Positions 12,366 through 22,640 of a stretch of DNA of 64,000 nucleotides are shown one piece after another; within the stretch, counting starts at the first letter, position 1; each line of letters starts with the position of its first letter. Position numbers and translations under genes: made by a program. The stretch comes from Ariolimax columbianus (lineage: Eukaryota > Mollusca > Gastropoda > Stylommatophora > Arionidae). The stretch is from assembly GCA_036924085.1 (NCBI GenBank), contig JAVGWX010000003.1, positions 117,115,264 to 117,179,263 of the forward strand. Direction: 5' to 3'. Under the pieces are notes generated by a model. The model was not told where the DNA came from and did not search any database. It was given only the letters and a program-made list of their open reading frames with translations.

Positions 12366-12599
12366 TTTGATTTGTCTGATCAGTATATTCTGCTTGACGA
12401 GACGTTAGTCTTCCTTCCTATCTCATTACATTGGTAACATTACTTTGATGACAATATCAAGATAACAATTGATTTGGCTCATATATTGCCATGATTACTA
12501 AATATCAACATTAAAATATACACATTTTAATTATGTACTCATCTGTAGTGGAATAATTGAAAACATAACACAAACACGTTATATTTCTAAAACAATTTT

Positions 12600-12895
12600 G
12601 GTACTTCACTATTTCCATATTTTTGTTTATCACTTTTTTGTTGTTGTTTGTGTTATTTTGTTTTTGCGTTCGCCTTATTTCATCAACTCCAAATGCGATG
12701 TGCGTTGCACTGTGGTTTTTATTTTGCGCCTGTCGACCCAGTGCATCCGACTTCAGCATTCATTTTATGTAAGGGTCTGCTTCTTTCTGCATTTTCTAAC
12801 GGTTTTGCTGCCCCGGCGTTATGATGGGGATCGAACCCTGCACTTTCTGATTGTGAGCCATGTCACTTAACCACTATCCCACGCCGCCCGGAGTT
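12600..12895 (-). repeat. tRNA-headed SINE S1
   Basis: On the minus strand a tRNA-like head carries an A-box-like TAGTGGTTAAG (12866-12876) and a B box GGTTCGATCC (12828-12837). A conserved core follows (AAGTCGGATGCACTGGGTCG), then an A-rich end at about 12600-12660. The core recurs at 45905-46120 and in the two composite repeats at 18.3 and 29.9 kb. It is a Pol III-type retroposon rather than a tRNA gene: the head does not fold as a full tRNA and the copy is long. Confidence 0.8.
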
Positions 12896-13216
12896 TTCAA
12901 ATAATATATAAGTATTTCATCAACTGATAATTTAGCCCAATACACCCTTACCTGCCCAGTACATTATGTTTGAGAGACATAACTATTACTCTGTTCAATG
13001 TAATCTTTCAATTGTATTACATTATTAGAACAGCATTTAAATACATTTAAATAGTATACGGATAAGGGAATGACTATTATGAATGTGTATATTTTCTTTT
13101 TCAAGGCTTAGGGTGCAAAGAGTTAATAGCTTAGGGCAAGACAAATCTAAGCGCCAGGTCTCCGTGCTGCCTGAAAATGTTACTGTGGGATCTAACAAGT
13201 TAGAAACGTTGTCGTA

Positions 13217-14400
13217 TTTCTTCTTCTTCTTCTTTTTCGTACGCAGTCAGACTGTAACCATTATTTTTTCGAAAAAAAGCGGCGGTCATCCTGAGGCTGT
13301 CGACACTGCCATAGAGCTTGTCTTGTGGTTCCACTGGTGATGGCCACAACTGCTCTCTCTGATCCTCGTATGTCGGGCAGTTCTGCAGCAGATGTTCAGC
13401 GGTCATTTTCCCGGTACCACACGGGCATTCGTCGGTTCCACCTATCTTCAATTTGTTGAATAGGTGGTACCTCAGTCTATTGTGGCCAGTGCGAAGTCTT
13501 AAGACAACGACCTGCTCTCTTCTGTTCAACTGGTAAAAGGCATCGTTTTTGGTGTAACCAGTATGTTCGGTTTCCCATTTGGTCATGTATCTGGCTTTGA
13601 TAAGCCGTTTTGACTCTTCGTACGTCATGCTAGTATCTGTTTGTGGTAGTCTTGCACCTTCTTTTGCCAGTCTGTCTGCCTCCTCGTTGCCTTGGATGTT
13701 GCAGTGTGATGGGACCCACTGCACCACTACCCTTTTCGGTGCGGACTACTGGCATAGTTGACACAGTGCTGCTCTTAAGTCATTAAGCTCAGTATTTTTC
13801 TGGCTTTTTAGCGCTGTGACTGCGGCGAGAGCATCTGTAAGCAGGACTGTATGGCTTTCATTTTCTTTATGTGTCACCATTTCTTCCACTTCCGCCCTCA
13901 GTGCCTCTGCCTCCGCTCTGAAATTGCTTGTGTACTTACCAGTAGCGAAGCACAGTGTTATTTTCCTGCCATTTGGTAGGTTCAGGAATGCCCCTGCCCC
14001 TCCGTTCTGTGTAGTGTTTGTTACAGAACCGTCGGTGTATGCATGGGTCCAGTCCATGCTTGGGTAGTTTTTCGATATAAAGCTTAGGGTAGTATCTCTC
14101 CTTTCTTTTTCGGTCTGGCAGTTTTTGTTTCCAATACCTGGTATATTTTCTACCACCTCTGGAAATATATCCTGCCTCCAGGTAGGTTTTCGTACAGTAG
14201 TGATGGGCTTTGATGTTGTTAGTGCGTTTATGGGATCTTCGTGCATCTTTGCTTTGGCTATTTCTGCAAAGTTTCTCCGCTTTAGTTTCCCATTTCCCAA
14301 ATTGTTTAGTCTCTGGTGCATCGGAGTTTCTCTGACTGCAGCTGGGCTCTGCAGTCTCTTCTATCGGTCATGGATTGCAGTTTTGTAATCTTTTCAAGTT
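13217..14400 (-). mobile_element. I-like LINE copy B, 5'-truncated
   Basis: Same family as copies A, C, D, E and F. It holds the 3' third of ORF2 (RNase H and Cys-His end) in two frames (13746-14321 and 13200-13727), broken by a frameshift near 13745. The 3' tail is (GAA)n on the minus strand, at 13217-13237. Its 5' truncation point touches the tail of copy A, so the two form a head-to-tail pair. The RNase H motifs AYTDGSV and WVPSHCNIQGNEEADRLAKE are intact. Confidence 0.85.
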
Positions 14401-17400
14401 ATACTTCTTCTTCTTCTTCTGCGTACACAGTCAGACAGTAACCATTATTTTCTCGAAAAAAAGCGGCGGTCATCCTGAGACTCTCGCCACTACCATAGAG
14501 CTTGTCTTGCAGTTCCACTGGCAATGGCCACATCTGCTCTCTCTGATCCTCGTATGTCGGGCAGTTCTGCAGCAGATGTTCAGTGGTCATTTTACCAGTA
14601 CCGCACGGGCATTCGTCGGTACACCCTATCTTCAATTTGTTGAAGAGGTGGTACCTCAGTCTGTTGTGGCCAGTGCGAAGTCTGAAGACAACGACCTGCT
14701 CTCTTCGGTTCAACTGGTAATAGGCATCGTTTTTGGTGTAACCAGTATGTTCGGTTTCCCATTTGGACATGTACCTGGCTTTGATAAGCCGTTTTGACTC
14801 TTCGTACGTCATACTGGTATCTAATTGTGGTAGCCTTGCACCTTCTTTTGCCAGTCTGTCTGCCTCCTCGTTGCCTTGGATGTTGCAGTGTGACGGAACC
14901 CACTGTACCACTACCCTTTTTGGTGCGGACTGTTGGCACAGTTTGCAGAGTGCTGCTCTTAAGTCATTAAGCTCAGTGTTTTTCTGGCTTTTTAGCGCTG
15001 TGACTACTTCGAGAGCATCTGTCAGCAGGACTATATGGCTCTCATTTTCACTGTGTGTTACCATTTCTTCCACTGCCGCCCTCAGTGCCTCTGCCTCTGC
15101 TCTGAAATTGCTCGTGTACTTACCAGTAGCGAATGACAGTGTTATTTTTCTGCCATTTGGTAGGTTCAGGAATGCTCCTGCCCCTCCGTTCTGTGTAGTG
15201 TTTGTTACAGAACCGTCGGTGTATGCATGGGTCCAGTCCATGCTTGGGTAGCTTTTCGTTATGAAGCTTAAGGTAGTGTCTCTCCTTTCTTTTTCGGTCT
15301 GGCAGTTTTTGTTTGCAATACCTGGTATATTTTCTACCACCTCTGGAAATATATCCTGCCTCCAAGTAGGTTTTCGTACAGTAGTGATGGGTTTTGGTGT
15401 TGTTAGTGCGTTTATGGGATCTTCGTGCATCTTTGCTTTGGCTATTTCTGCAAAGTTTCTCCGCTTTAGTTTCCCAGTTCCCAAATTGTTTAGCCTCTGG
15501 TACATTGGATGGTCCGTCAGTCTTCGGAGTTTCTCTGACTGCAGCTGGGCTCTGCAGTCTCTTCTGTCGGTCATGGATTGCAGTTTTGTAATCTTTTCAA
15601 GTTCTACAATTGGCGTTGACTTCATGCCACCAGTTATGATTCTCATGGCTTGGTTTTGAAGTTTGTTAACTTTATCGAAGTTCGCCTTCGCTGCTGTTGT
15701 CCATGCCGCGATGCCATACTCGAGAACTGGTCTGACTCTTCCAGTGTACAGTTTCTTTAGTATGCCTTCGTCTGCTCCCCAGCTTGTGCCAGCAAGTTTC
15801 CTCATGATCGCCATTCTTTCTCTGGCTTTCATTCGGTTTCTCTCAATCTGACTTTTCCATGTCATGCGCCGATCAAATGTGACTCCCAGATAGGTTGGGT
15901 TGTCGTTTGGCTGCAGGATTTTGCCATTTAGGCTTAATTTGGTACTTTGGGGTTTTAATGAGAGCGAGAATATTGTGCACGTGGTTTTCTCCTCGTTTAT
16001 TTTGACCAGCCATGAGTTCGCCCACTCTTCCAGCGATGTTAGGGCCGTTTGCATCCGATTTCTTGCTATGGTGAGATTCTTTTCAGAGGTCCACATAGCC
16101 AGATCGTCTGCAAACATTGAGCTATGGACTCTTCTTGCTATATTCTCTGTAATATCGTTTATATATACCAGGAAGAGTATGGGTGACAGTACTCCCCCTT
16201 GGGGTACTCCCTGCTCGAGTGTCACCTTTTTGCTCATCTGCCCTTGTACTTGGACTCTGGCCGTTCTTTGTTTGAGGTAGTGGTTGATCCACTTGTACAT
16301 CTTCCCACAAACATCACTTCTTCTTAGCTTGACTCTAAGTCCATCCTTCCAGACTTTGTCAAATGCCTTTTCCAGATCCACCCAAACAGCTACTGTGTGT
16401 TTCTGTGCCTGGTAGGCATCTTCTATCTCCTGGGCTATGAGGATGACCTGGTCCTCAGTGGATCTGTGCTGTCTAAAGCCGGCTTGCTGTGGAATTAGTA
16501 TTCGTTTTTCTTCCAGATGCCACATCAGTCTGGTGTTTATCATCCGTTCCATCAGCTTGCCGACACAGCTCAGTAGGCTTATGGGCCTGTATCCATTCGG
16601 ATCTGTTTTGTCCTTTCCTGTTTTTGGTACTGGTACCAGTATTGCATCTTTCCATGCCTGGGGTACAATACCCCTTTTCCAGCTTTGGTTCAGGACTGAT
16701 AGTAGTTTTTCCTTCGCTGTTTGGCCCAGCCCCATCAGCATTTCGTTTGTTATCCCGTCTTTTCCGGGAGATTTCCTTCTCTTTAGTGTTCTCATAGCCT
16801 CTTCCATTTCGCGCATTGTTAGTTTGGCCATCATGTGCTCTTCAGGAGCCGTATTTATGTTTTCGTGCCCCTTTAGCTCTTCGCTAATGTCTGTATGCTT
16901 ATCTGCAGGGACCTCGATGTGGTTTGCTCTGGCATAGTGATCGACAAAGGCGTTTGCGGCTTTCTTACCTGTGATCAAGTTCTCGCCTTGCTTGATAGTA
17001 ATTTGTTTATTTGACGGGGTTTCGTCGTTCATGGCTCTGACTAGCTTCCATAGCTTGTTCCCTTCTTTGTCCAGGTTTAAACTTTCCGTTTTATTTTTCC
17101 AACTTTCTCTTGCTGTTTGCTTGAGAGTGTGTTTGTACTTCGCCGCGGCGGCTTTGAGGGCGATGTTTGCCTCCACGGATTTTTCTCGTTCTGCCATGTT
17201 CCTAGCATTTGTTACTGCATCTTCCACTTTCTGTAACTCATCATTCCAGTAGGGCTTATAGTTTTTCCTAGCTCCTCTTGGGATGGTTTCAGTGGCGGCT
17301 TGCATTATTGCCTTGCTTAGGCTCTCTACCATGGGCTTCATTTTGGTGTTTCGTGTGTTGATGGTTTCACACAGCCCATCTGTCAGGATTGCAAATCTGT

Positions 17401-17833
17401 CCCAGTCGGCTCGTTTGTAATTCCAACGTGGGAGCGGTTTTGTTTCCTGTGGGCCTACTTCCATGTCAATGGTTAGCCTGATCGGCCTGTGGTCGCTACC
17501 TGCCAGTTGGTTTAGCACCTGGCGGTCAATTTTATGGTGTATGTCCTGTGTGGAGAAGGCCAAATCAGGAGTCGAGGTGGTATGCCATGTTCTAGAATAG
17601 AAACTAGGGCTATCCTCCGGCCTATTGATTAGGGAGAGATTTGTATCCATCTCCCAATCTTCCACTTCGTCACCTCTGCTGTCTGTGTCCGAGTATCCCC
17701 ATCTCTCCGAGTGGCTGTTGAAGTCTCCAACTACTACGCAGTTGGAGTCTTTGACTTCCATACTCGAGAGCGATAGGTCTTTTTTTGGTTGTCCGTACAG
17801 ATTGAAAATGCGGAGCTTCGTCTCTTGAGCCAT
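14399..17833 (-). CDS. LINE copy A ORF2: endonuclease end, RT, RNase H
   Basis: 1144-residue open frame. Residues 1-120 are the end of an apurinic-type endonuclease (VVVGDFNSHSERWG at about 33-46, GSDHRPI at about 112). Residues 350-660 are the reverse transcriptase, with NGYRPISLLS, AVWVDLEKAFDKVW, QGVPQGGVLSP and the catalytic box FADD at about 574. Residues 865-1000 are type I RNase H (AYTDGSV, RAEAEAL, LLTDAL, WVPSHCNIQGNEEADRLAKE). A Cys-His motif CPCGTGKMTTEHLLQNC follows near 1070. The stop lies in flanking target DNA because an extra A shifts the end frame: copies C, E and F stop earlier after FFEKIMVTV or FFEKIMVAV. The true start is upstream; see 17914-18189. Clade: RNase H-bearing I/Nimb-like, not resolved further. 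Confidence 0.93.
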   Translation of the reverse strand: MAQETKLRIFNLYGQPKKDLSLSSMEVKDSNCVVVGDFNSHSERWGYSDTDSRGDEVEDWEMDTNLSLINRPEDSPSFYSRTWHTTSTPDLAFSTQDIHHKIDRQVLNQLAGSDHRPIRLTIDMEVGPQETKPLPRWNYKRADWDRFAILTDGLCETINTRNTKMKPMVESLSKAIMQAATETIPRGARKNYKPYWNDELQKVEDAVTNARNMAEREKSVEANIALKAAAAKYKHTLKQTARESWKNKTESLNLDKEGNKLWKLVRAMNDETPSNKQITIKQGENLITGKKAANAFVDHYARANHIEVPADKHTDISEELKGHENINTAPEEHMMAKLTMREMEEAMRTLKRRKSPGKDGITNEMLMGLGQTAKEKLLSVLNQSWKRGIVPQAWKDAILVPVPKTGKDKTDPNGYRPISLLSCVGKLMERMINTRLMWHLEEKRILIPQQAGFRQHRSTEDQVILIAQEIEDAYQAQKHTVAVWVDLEKAFDKVWKDGLRVKLRRSDVCGKMYKWINHYLKQRTARVQVQGQMSKKVTLEQGVPQGGVLSPILFLVYINDITENIARRVHSSMFADDLAMWTSEKNLTIARNRMQTALTSLEEWANSWLVKINEEKTTCTIFSLSLKPQSTKLSLNGKILQPNDNPTYLGVTFDRRMTWKSQIERNRMKARERMAIMRKLAGTSWGADEGILKKLYTGRVRPVLEYGIAAWTTAAKANFDKVNKLQNQAMRIITGGMKSTPIVELEKITKLQSMTDRRDCRAQLQSEKLRRLTDHPMYQRLNNLGTGKLKRRNFAEIAKAKMHEDPINALTTPKPITTVRKPTWRQDIFPEVVENIPGIANKNCQTEKERRDTTLSFITKSYPSMDWTHAYTDGSVTNTTQNGGAGAFLNLPNGRKITLSFATGKYTSNFRAEAEALRAAVEEMVTHSENESHIVLLTDALEVVTALKSQKNTELNDLRAALCKLCQQSAPKRVVVQWVPSHCNIQGNEEADRLAKEGARLPQLDTSMTYEESKRLIKARYMSKWETEHTGYTKNDAYYQLNRREQVVVFRLRTGHNRLRYHLFNKLKIGCTDECPCGTGKMTTEHLLQNCPTYEDQREQMWPLPVELQDKLYGSGESLRMTAAFFRENNGYCLTVYAEEEEEV

Positions 17834-18290
17834 TATGTCAACTCCTACAATTTCTGCTTGTCCGGTGTGATTGACATATACCGCGCTTCTCAGTATGCAG
17901 TTTCGGGTCAGTATCAGGACCCCCCCCCCCCCCCTTTGTGACCTTCTCTATCGAGACGGAAGGTCTGGTATCCTCTGATTGAGAATTTGTGATTATTGTT
18001 GAGGTGCGTTTCCTGGATACATGCCACGTCAATCTTACCTTTATGCAGGTGATGTGTTAGGGAAAGCTTTTTGTTAATGACTCCCTCCGCATTCCACTGT
18101 AGTATTTTGAGGGTCTTGAGTTTTTTGGTCAATAGAAATCGCCCCATAGCCATGTGCCTGGACTCCACAACACATGGGTGGGTGACCACCAGTAGTCAAG
18201 GGTGGGTCCCTTCGAGGCGTGAGGCCCGGCACTCTCGCTGCTTGGCTAGACTCCACAGGATGAGCGCCATACGTTTTTCTGATCGGTTGT
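14405..18290 (-). mobile_element. I-like LINE copy A, most complete copy
   Basis: Runs from the (GAA)n tail (14405-14420) to an ill-defined 5' end near 18290. It contains nearly the whole ORF2 but no recognisable ORF1. The plus-strand base before the tail is the C of TTATAC, resembling the AGATAC entry site of copies C, D, E and F. It lies in the intron between receptor exons 4 and 5, in the receptor's orientation. Confidence 0.85.
17914..18189 (-). pseudogene. LINE copy A endonuclease N-terminus, frameshifted from ORF2
   Basis: 91 residues beginning MVTHPCVVESRHMAMGRFLL. The endonuclease motifs LKILQWNAEGV (Asn) and IDVACIQETHL (Glu) identify the N-terminal half of the domain. The frame breaks in a run of 15 C (17920-17934, G on the coding strand). 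Beyond it the frame of the 1144-residue ORF continues without a stop (VLILTRNCILRSAVYV) into MAQETKLRIF. One base more, or two fewer, in the run would join them, so this is slippage or an assembly error. Confidence 0.85.
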
Positions 18291-18295
18291 ATTGT

Positions 18296-19755
18296 CATCA
18301 TACTGTGATTTACGTTGCACTGTTTCTTTAAGCTTGTGGCCCCGTGCATCCGATTTCAACAAGCGTTTCTGTAGGGATGCCTTCCTTAGCCTTTGGCTGT
18401 CCCCAGCCTATCTGCAAGGCAGCAGTTGTTTTGGATCAGAGATGTCTCTCTTATGGAAGTTGTCTTACCAGACTAACGAGTCTTCACTACTCGTGTCTAT
18501 AGGGTGCGGTGATGATATATGAGATTATATATGATATGGACTGGTTTACCCGGAAGAGAGGCAGTCCAGTGTGTCTGTATCCCAGGATCGTCACGTCCTG
18601 CCAGAACGTAGCATTTGCATGTGAGTGGGATATCTCTTTGCTCCCTTTATTTTCTTAGCTTCTATGAAGGGATGGTACGCCTAGCATTCCCCGCCACCTG
18701 GGATGTTGACACAGTGGGGCAGGTGTGCAATGTCCCCTGGTCTGCATCTCTTCTGCGTCCATTGGTATGGCTGATAGCGTACAGAGGTAGAGATCGAAGC
18801 AGAAGTGCATTTAACCAGGGGAAAAGCCTGGTAATGTCACGGAGATGTTGTTCGCCTGGTTTGCGGACATATCTCGTGGTCAAGGAATGAGTCTCGACAA
18901 TTCACAGTGAGGTGGCTGCTCTACTGTTTTCCACACCTCGACCAAGAACTAAGTCTTATGTTGGTGGTTTCGCCCCCCCCCCCCCCCCCCCCATCGCCGT
19001 ATAGGGTGAGTATCGAGCAGCTATCCGCCCGCTTTGATCGGCGGATGGAAGAGACCTCTTTCTGTGGCTCGACCTGGTAGGGTTGAGGCGCGATCCCCAG
19101 ATCCCGACCATATCGAAGCCTCCCATTGCAGTGGTGCTGAGATTTTGGGCAGGATTCCGGCTTACAGGCGTCCGGCCGTAATCCCTCACATGGTAGCCTC
19201 GCGCCATTGGCTTATCAGCCTGGTACGTGAACCAAAATGTATGCGGCTCCTCTCGAGTTGAGCAGGATTTCCGTAGCAACGCCCTGTCATTTGTAGGGTA
19301 AAACTGACCTGTCTTTCGGTGTTCTATTTCCAGCACCCGTTCACTATTTGGCCAGGACGAATTAAACGAGGGCTTTTGTTTGTCAGTTACCACGTATCAG
19401 GAACCTGCGGTTTCTGCGGGGTTGAGAAACGATTTCCGTAGCGTTCCTTCATTTGAGGGTTAGAGAGCTGACCTGTCTTCCGTGGGTCTAATACCAGCAC
19501 ACGTTCACTATTAGACCCAACGAAAGTGCTCTCGATTTGTCAGTCGTTCTACAGTATTTGAGTGTTGAGTCAATTTAAGCCGCAGGCTCCACTCGTGGTA
19601 GTGCTCTTCCGTCAATTCCTTTATCAAACACTGAATGCAGACCAACCGAGCCACAGAGGGCATAACCCCAGATTTCTGAGGGTCTAAATCCAGCACCCGT
19701 TCCATATTAGACCCAGGGGAAGTGGTCTCGGAATGTCAGTCATTTAAGTGTTGGC
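18296..19755 (-). repeat. Composite rDNA-patch repeat K, copy 1
   Basis: Colinear over more than 1 kb with 29853-31545. Shared blocks: GTGCATCCGATTTCAACA (SINE S1 core), GGAAGAGAGGCAGTCCAGTGTG, AGCATTCCCCGCCACCTGGGA, TTGGCTTATCAGCC and the 18S patch. It has a poly-C run at 18973-18992. Open frames such as 18956-19393 recur in the other copy but with many differences, so coding is doubtful. It may be a retroposon, or a spacer-derived repeat that picked up 18S sequence. Confidence 0.7.
19562..19621 (-). rRNA. 18S rRNA patch inside composite repeat K copy 1
   Basis: The minus strand reads GAATTGACGGAAGAGCACTA through GCGGCTTAAATTGACTCAAC, the near-universal small-subunit segment around eukaryotic position 1130-1190. 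Flanks are not rRNA (the upstream side continues into TATCAAACACTG). About 60 nt, with several substitutions, so it is a repeat-borne relic. Confidence 0.8.
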
Positions 19756-19810
19756 CGTGTTGAGTCAAATTAAGCCGCAGGCTCCACTCCTGCTGGTGCC
19801 CTTCCGTCAA
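19756..19810 (-). rRNA. 18S rRNA patch fused to the 18S 5' fragment
   Basis: Same 18S segment as 19562-19621 but closer to the standard sequence (CGGAAGGGCACCAGCAGGAG). It is fused at about 19810 to nucleotide ~655 of the 18S 5' fragment. Either a deletion removed about 450 nt of 18S, or repeat K recombined with rDNA at this point. Confidence 0.85.
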
Positions 19811-20465
19811 TACGAGCTTTTTAACTGCAGCAACTTTAATATACGCTATTGGAGCTGGAATTACCGCGGCTGCTGGCACCAGACTTGGCCTCCAATAGAT
19901 CCTCGTTAAAGGGTTTAAAGTGTACTCATTCCAATTTCGGGGCCTCGAAAGAGTCCCGTATTGTTATTTTTCGTCACTACCTTCCCGTGCCGAGAGTGGG
20001 TAAGTTGCGCGCCTGCTGCCTTCCTTGGATGTGGTAGTCGTTTCTCATGCTCCCTCTCCGGAATCGAACCCTGATTCCCCGTTACCCGTTACAAACATGG
20101 TAGGCATGTCACGTACCATCGACATTTGATAGGGCAGACATTTGAAAGATGCGTCGCCGGCACATGAGGCCATGCGATCAGCACAAAGTTATCCAGAGTC
20201 ACCAGTGGGGACGCCGCAACCCCGCGAGGGGAACCGACAATTGGTTTTGAACTAATAAAAGCGCTCTTTCCGCGAGGGTCGGAGCTTGGTAAGCATGTAT
20301 TAGCTCTAGAATTGCCACAGTTATCCAAGTAGGATCGTGTCATCTAAGCAACCTCGACTGATTTAATGAGCCATTCGCGGTTTCACAGTAGGACAGTGTG
20401 AACTTAGACACGCATGGCTTAATCTTTGAGACAAGCATATGGCTACTGGCAGGATCAACCAGATA
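19811..20465 (-). rRNA. 18S rRNA gene, 5' 655 nt (truncated)
   Basis: The 5' end reads TATCTGGTTGATCCTGCCAG on the minus strand at 20465. It continues colinearly through the known 5' domain: ATTAGCTCTAGAATTGCCAC, AGAGGGAGCATGAGAAACGA and GGTGCCAGCAGCCGCGGTAA (given on whichever strand is readable). It ends at AAAAAGCTCGTA near position 655. The rest of the gene, 5.8S and 28S are absent, so it cannot make a functional subunit RNA. It lies within an intron of the receptor gene, in the same direction of transcription. Confidence 0.95.
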
Positions 20466-21060
20466 TCTGTCGGAGACGTACGTACCGCACACACCGGTCG
20501 GCGGAGGACGGGTGTGTAAAAAGCCTCACTGGGACGGCCGCAGGGACGGTTGTTCCGCCCGTCCCTCACTCCGTCGACCTATGACCGCCTGACAGGGGCC
20601 CCTACACACACCAGACGACCGACCGACCGGGCTGGCTCGAGGAGGGATGGCAGCGCTCTGTACAGAACGGATCCCAACGACCTCGGCGATGAATTTCACT
20701 GGGACTAGAGACAATTTGGCCTGCCGGCCTGCCCTTCTCCGTAGGGAGAACGCAGGGCCTCGAGGCAACGATTACTGCTTTCCATTTGCCGGTCACAAGC
20801 TCTTTGCGAGAGTCGGACCACCAGTGAGACGTACTGTCGAGCTCTGCTATAAGCCTTAGATAAATCACCACGGACGGACCACGTTTCCTGATACGGACCA
20901 GACTAGCGCACCTCGGTGGAGGAGCCACTACCACAAACCGCACCCAATTCGCACTACGGGGAAAGGCAGGCGAGCGTTTTCCGCAAGCCCGCGCTATCGC
21001 TCCGCCTGGCGGGACTGAGATCGCTTTACGAACACTGGTTGAAATTGAGTCGCTGCGGCG
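20466..21060 (-). other. Probable rDNA external transcribed spacer
   Basis: GC-rich sequence directly upstream of the 18S 5' end, ending abruptly where a Jockey-type LINE 3' region begins. The spacer call is by position and base composition only. Small open frames here (for example 20602-21066) are shadows. Confidence 0.6.
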
Positions 21061-21930
21061 AGACAACTACCCCAGATACTTCCAGTATTCAGCGACATGG
21101 ATTGCCTTGTCATTTGCCTCCAGTATATCGCACATATTGCATGCTTCCTGAAGGTTGGGGCAGGTCATCAGGTTGTCTGGGTCCTGTTTGCGCCGCTATC
21201 ACATGTGTCATCATCTGTGTATCCCCATTGCTTCATATTCCTCTTGCACCGTGATACACCAGTTCGGAGTCTGTTCAGCGACTTCCCTGTTGTGTATGGT
21301 AGATGATGCCCAGGAGCAGGTTCCTCCCGAAGTTCCATCTCTGGCGCCTGCAAATATTCGTGCCACCTCTCAATACGGCGACTTTCATGGTTTGTATGTA
21401 TGGGGTTTGTTGTTTTTAGAAAGCTATGTCTGGATTTGAATATTGTGTTTTGTATCTGATGTCCAAACATTGGGCTCCTTGGCTCGTGCTCCTGTTTTTC
21501 TGGTTCGATTTCTGCTGTGACACTTCTTCGGATCTCGGTTGGTGCTATGCCAATTATGGGATATATTTATCAATGGGTGTGGGTTGTAGGCACCCTGATA
21601 CTATCCAACCCGCCTCATTTATTGCTGTGTCAACTAATTTCTCATGAGCAGAATTTTCCAGACTGGCGCAGCGAATTCAGCTACGGAGAAACACATGGCA
21701 AGTGTAGATGTCCGAAGGACTGATGGCTGTGCCCGCCATGTTGTAGCGGTCAGTTTTATGATGATATTATTTCTTGCGCGTATCTTACGTTTTGTGTCTT
21801 GGCAGTGCGTTATGTAAGACAATGTGCGGTCTAATTTCACGCCTAGATATTTGGGAGCCGTGCAGTGTTCAAGACTGAAGCACATAAAATAAAGTAGTAT
21901 GAACATTTTACAAGAATGATGCATGGTCGC
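21060..21930 (-). mobile_element. Jockey-type LINE, 3' part of ORF2, decayed
   Basis: The minus strand shows APKYLGVKLDRTLSYITHCQ, the post-RT block of Jockey-type proteins (near 21840), then SVAEFAAPVW. Further on come LNRLRTGVSRCKRNMKQWGY and the Cys-rich CDSGANRTQTTDHLMTCP near 21180-21280. Stops and frameshifts separate the parts. It abuts the putative rDNA spacer at about 21060. Confidence 0.8.
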
Positions 21931-22119
21931 CTTGTAATCCTTAATTGTAAATATTGTAACGACTTACAGTTCTGTAGATTGGTAAACGAATCTGGTTCTT
22001 CGCTGCTTATCTGTCACTAATGTAAGTAGTGTACGTATTTACAGCTGTGTAGACTGGAGATTTAAAATAGTCCAAAGTGATAAAATCACCTTCATTGCTT
22101 TGCTAAACAGTCGGGCAAT

Positions 22120-22640
22120 TTATAACAGGTCAGGTCAGGTCATCCCGTAACCGGTGAGGTCGGGGCACACATGAAGACATCCTCACAACTCCATGCCATC
22201 CCTCTCTGTCAGATGCCGCTGCCTGTGACTCTTCTGGTCGGAGACTGGTCCATTATTTTATGTTGTCCTCCCATCTCTTTTTGGGCCGGCCTCTTCGTCG
22301 TCTGCCATGCACCTTTCCGTGAAGGATTGTGTTTGCAAGACCACTTGATCTCGATATGTGACCGTACCAAGTGAGTTTCCTTCTTTTGACAGTTGCCAAG
22401 AGATCTTCGAAAGGCCCTATTGCTGTTGTAATTCTATCTCGTATTTCCTCGTTTGTTACCTGGGCTGCGACCGAACCGATATGTTTGATTGTGGTTGTGT
22501 CCTCATGTGTGAATCTTGGGCGGTTTTTCTCTTGGCGGAGCCCATCTCCTCTCCAAGCCGGTGCGGGCCAACATCTGCATCTGACCTGGAGGAGCCCATC
22601 TTTCCAGGCGAGCCATTGCCTCACGGCCATAGTTTCCCAG
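22120..22640 (-). mobile_element. RTE/Jockey-like LINE C-terminal fragment with pentamer tail
   Basis: The frame 22253-22630 carries VKRRKLTWYGHISRSSGLAN and GRRRRGRPKKRWEDNIK, a common C-terminus of invertebrate non-LTR ORF2 proteins. Downstream on the minus strand is a short TGACC pentamer run (22128-22140), probably the 3' tail. Only the end of the element is present. Confidence 0.75.

Noticed and set aside
12828..12876. A tRNA gene on the minus strand
   Set aside because: A and B boxes are present but the head does not complete a tRNA, and it continues into a body shared with other repeats, so it is a SINE.
14375..17252. Plus-strand open frames of 93-166 residues opposite LINE copies (also 54477-54932 and 55926-62105)
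   Set aside because: Antisense shadows of ORF2. They recur identically in every copy and contain no domain.
20602..21066. 154-residue minus frame and other small frames in the rDNA region
   Set aside because: They lie in the 18S and probable spacer sequence; GC-rich DNA is open by chance.
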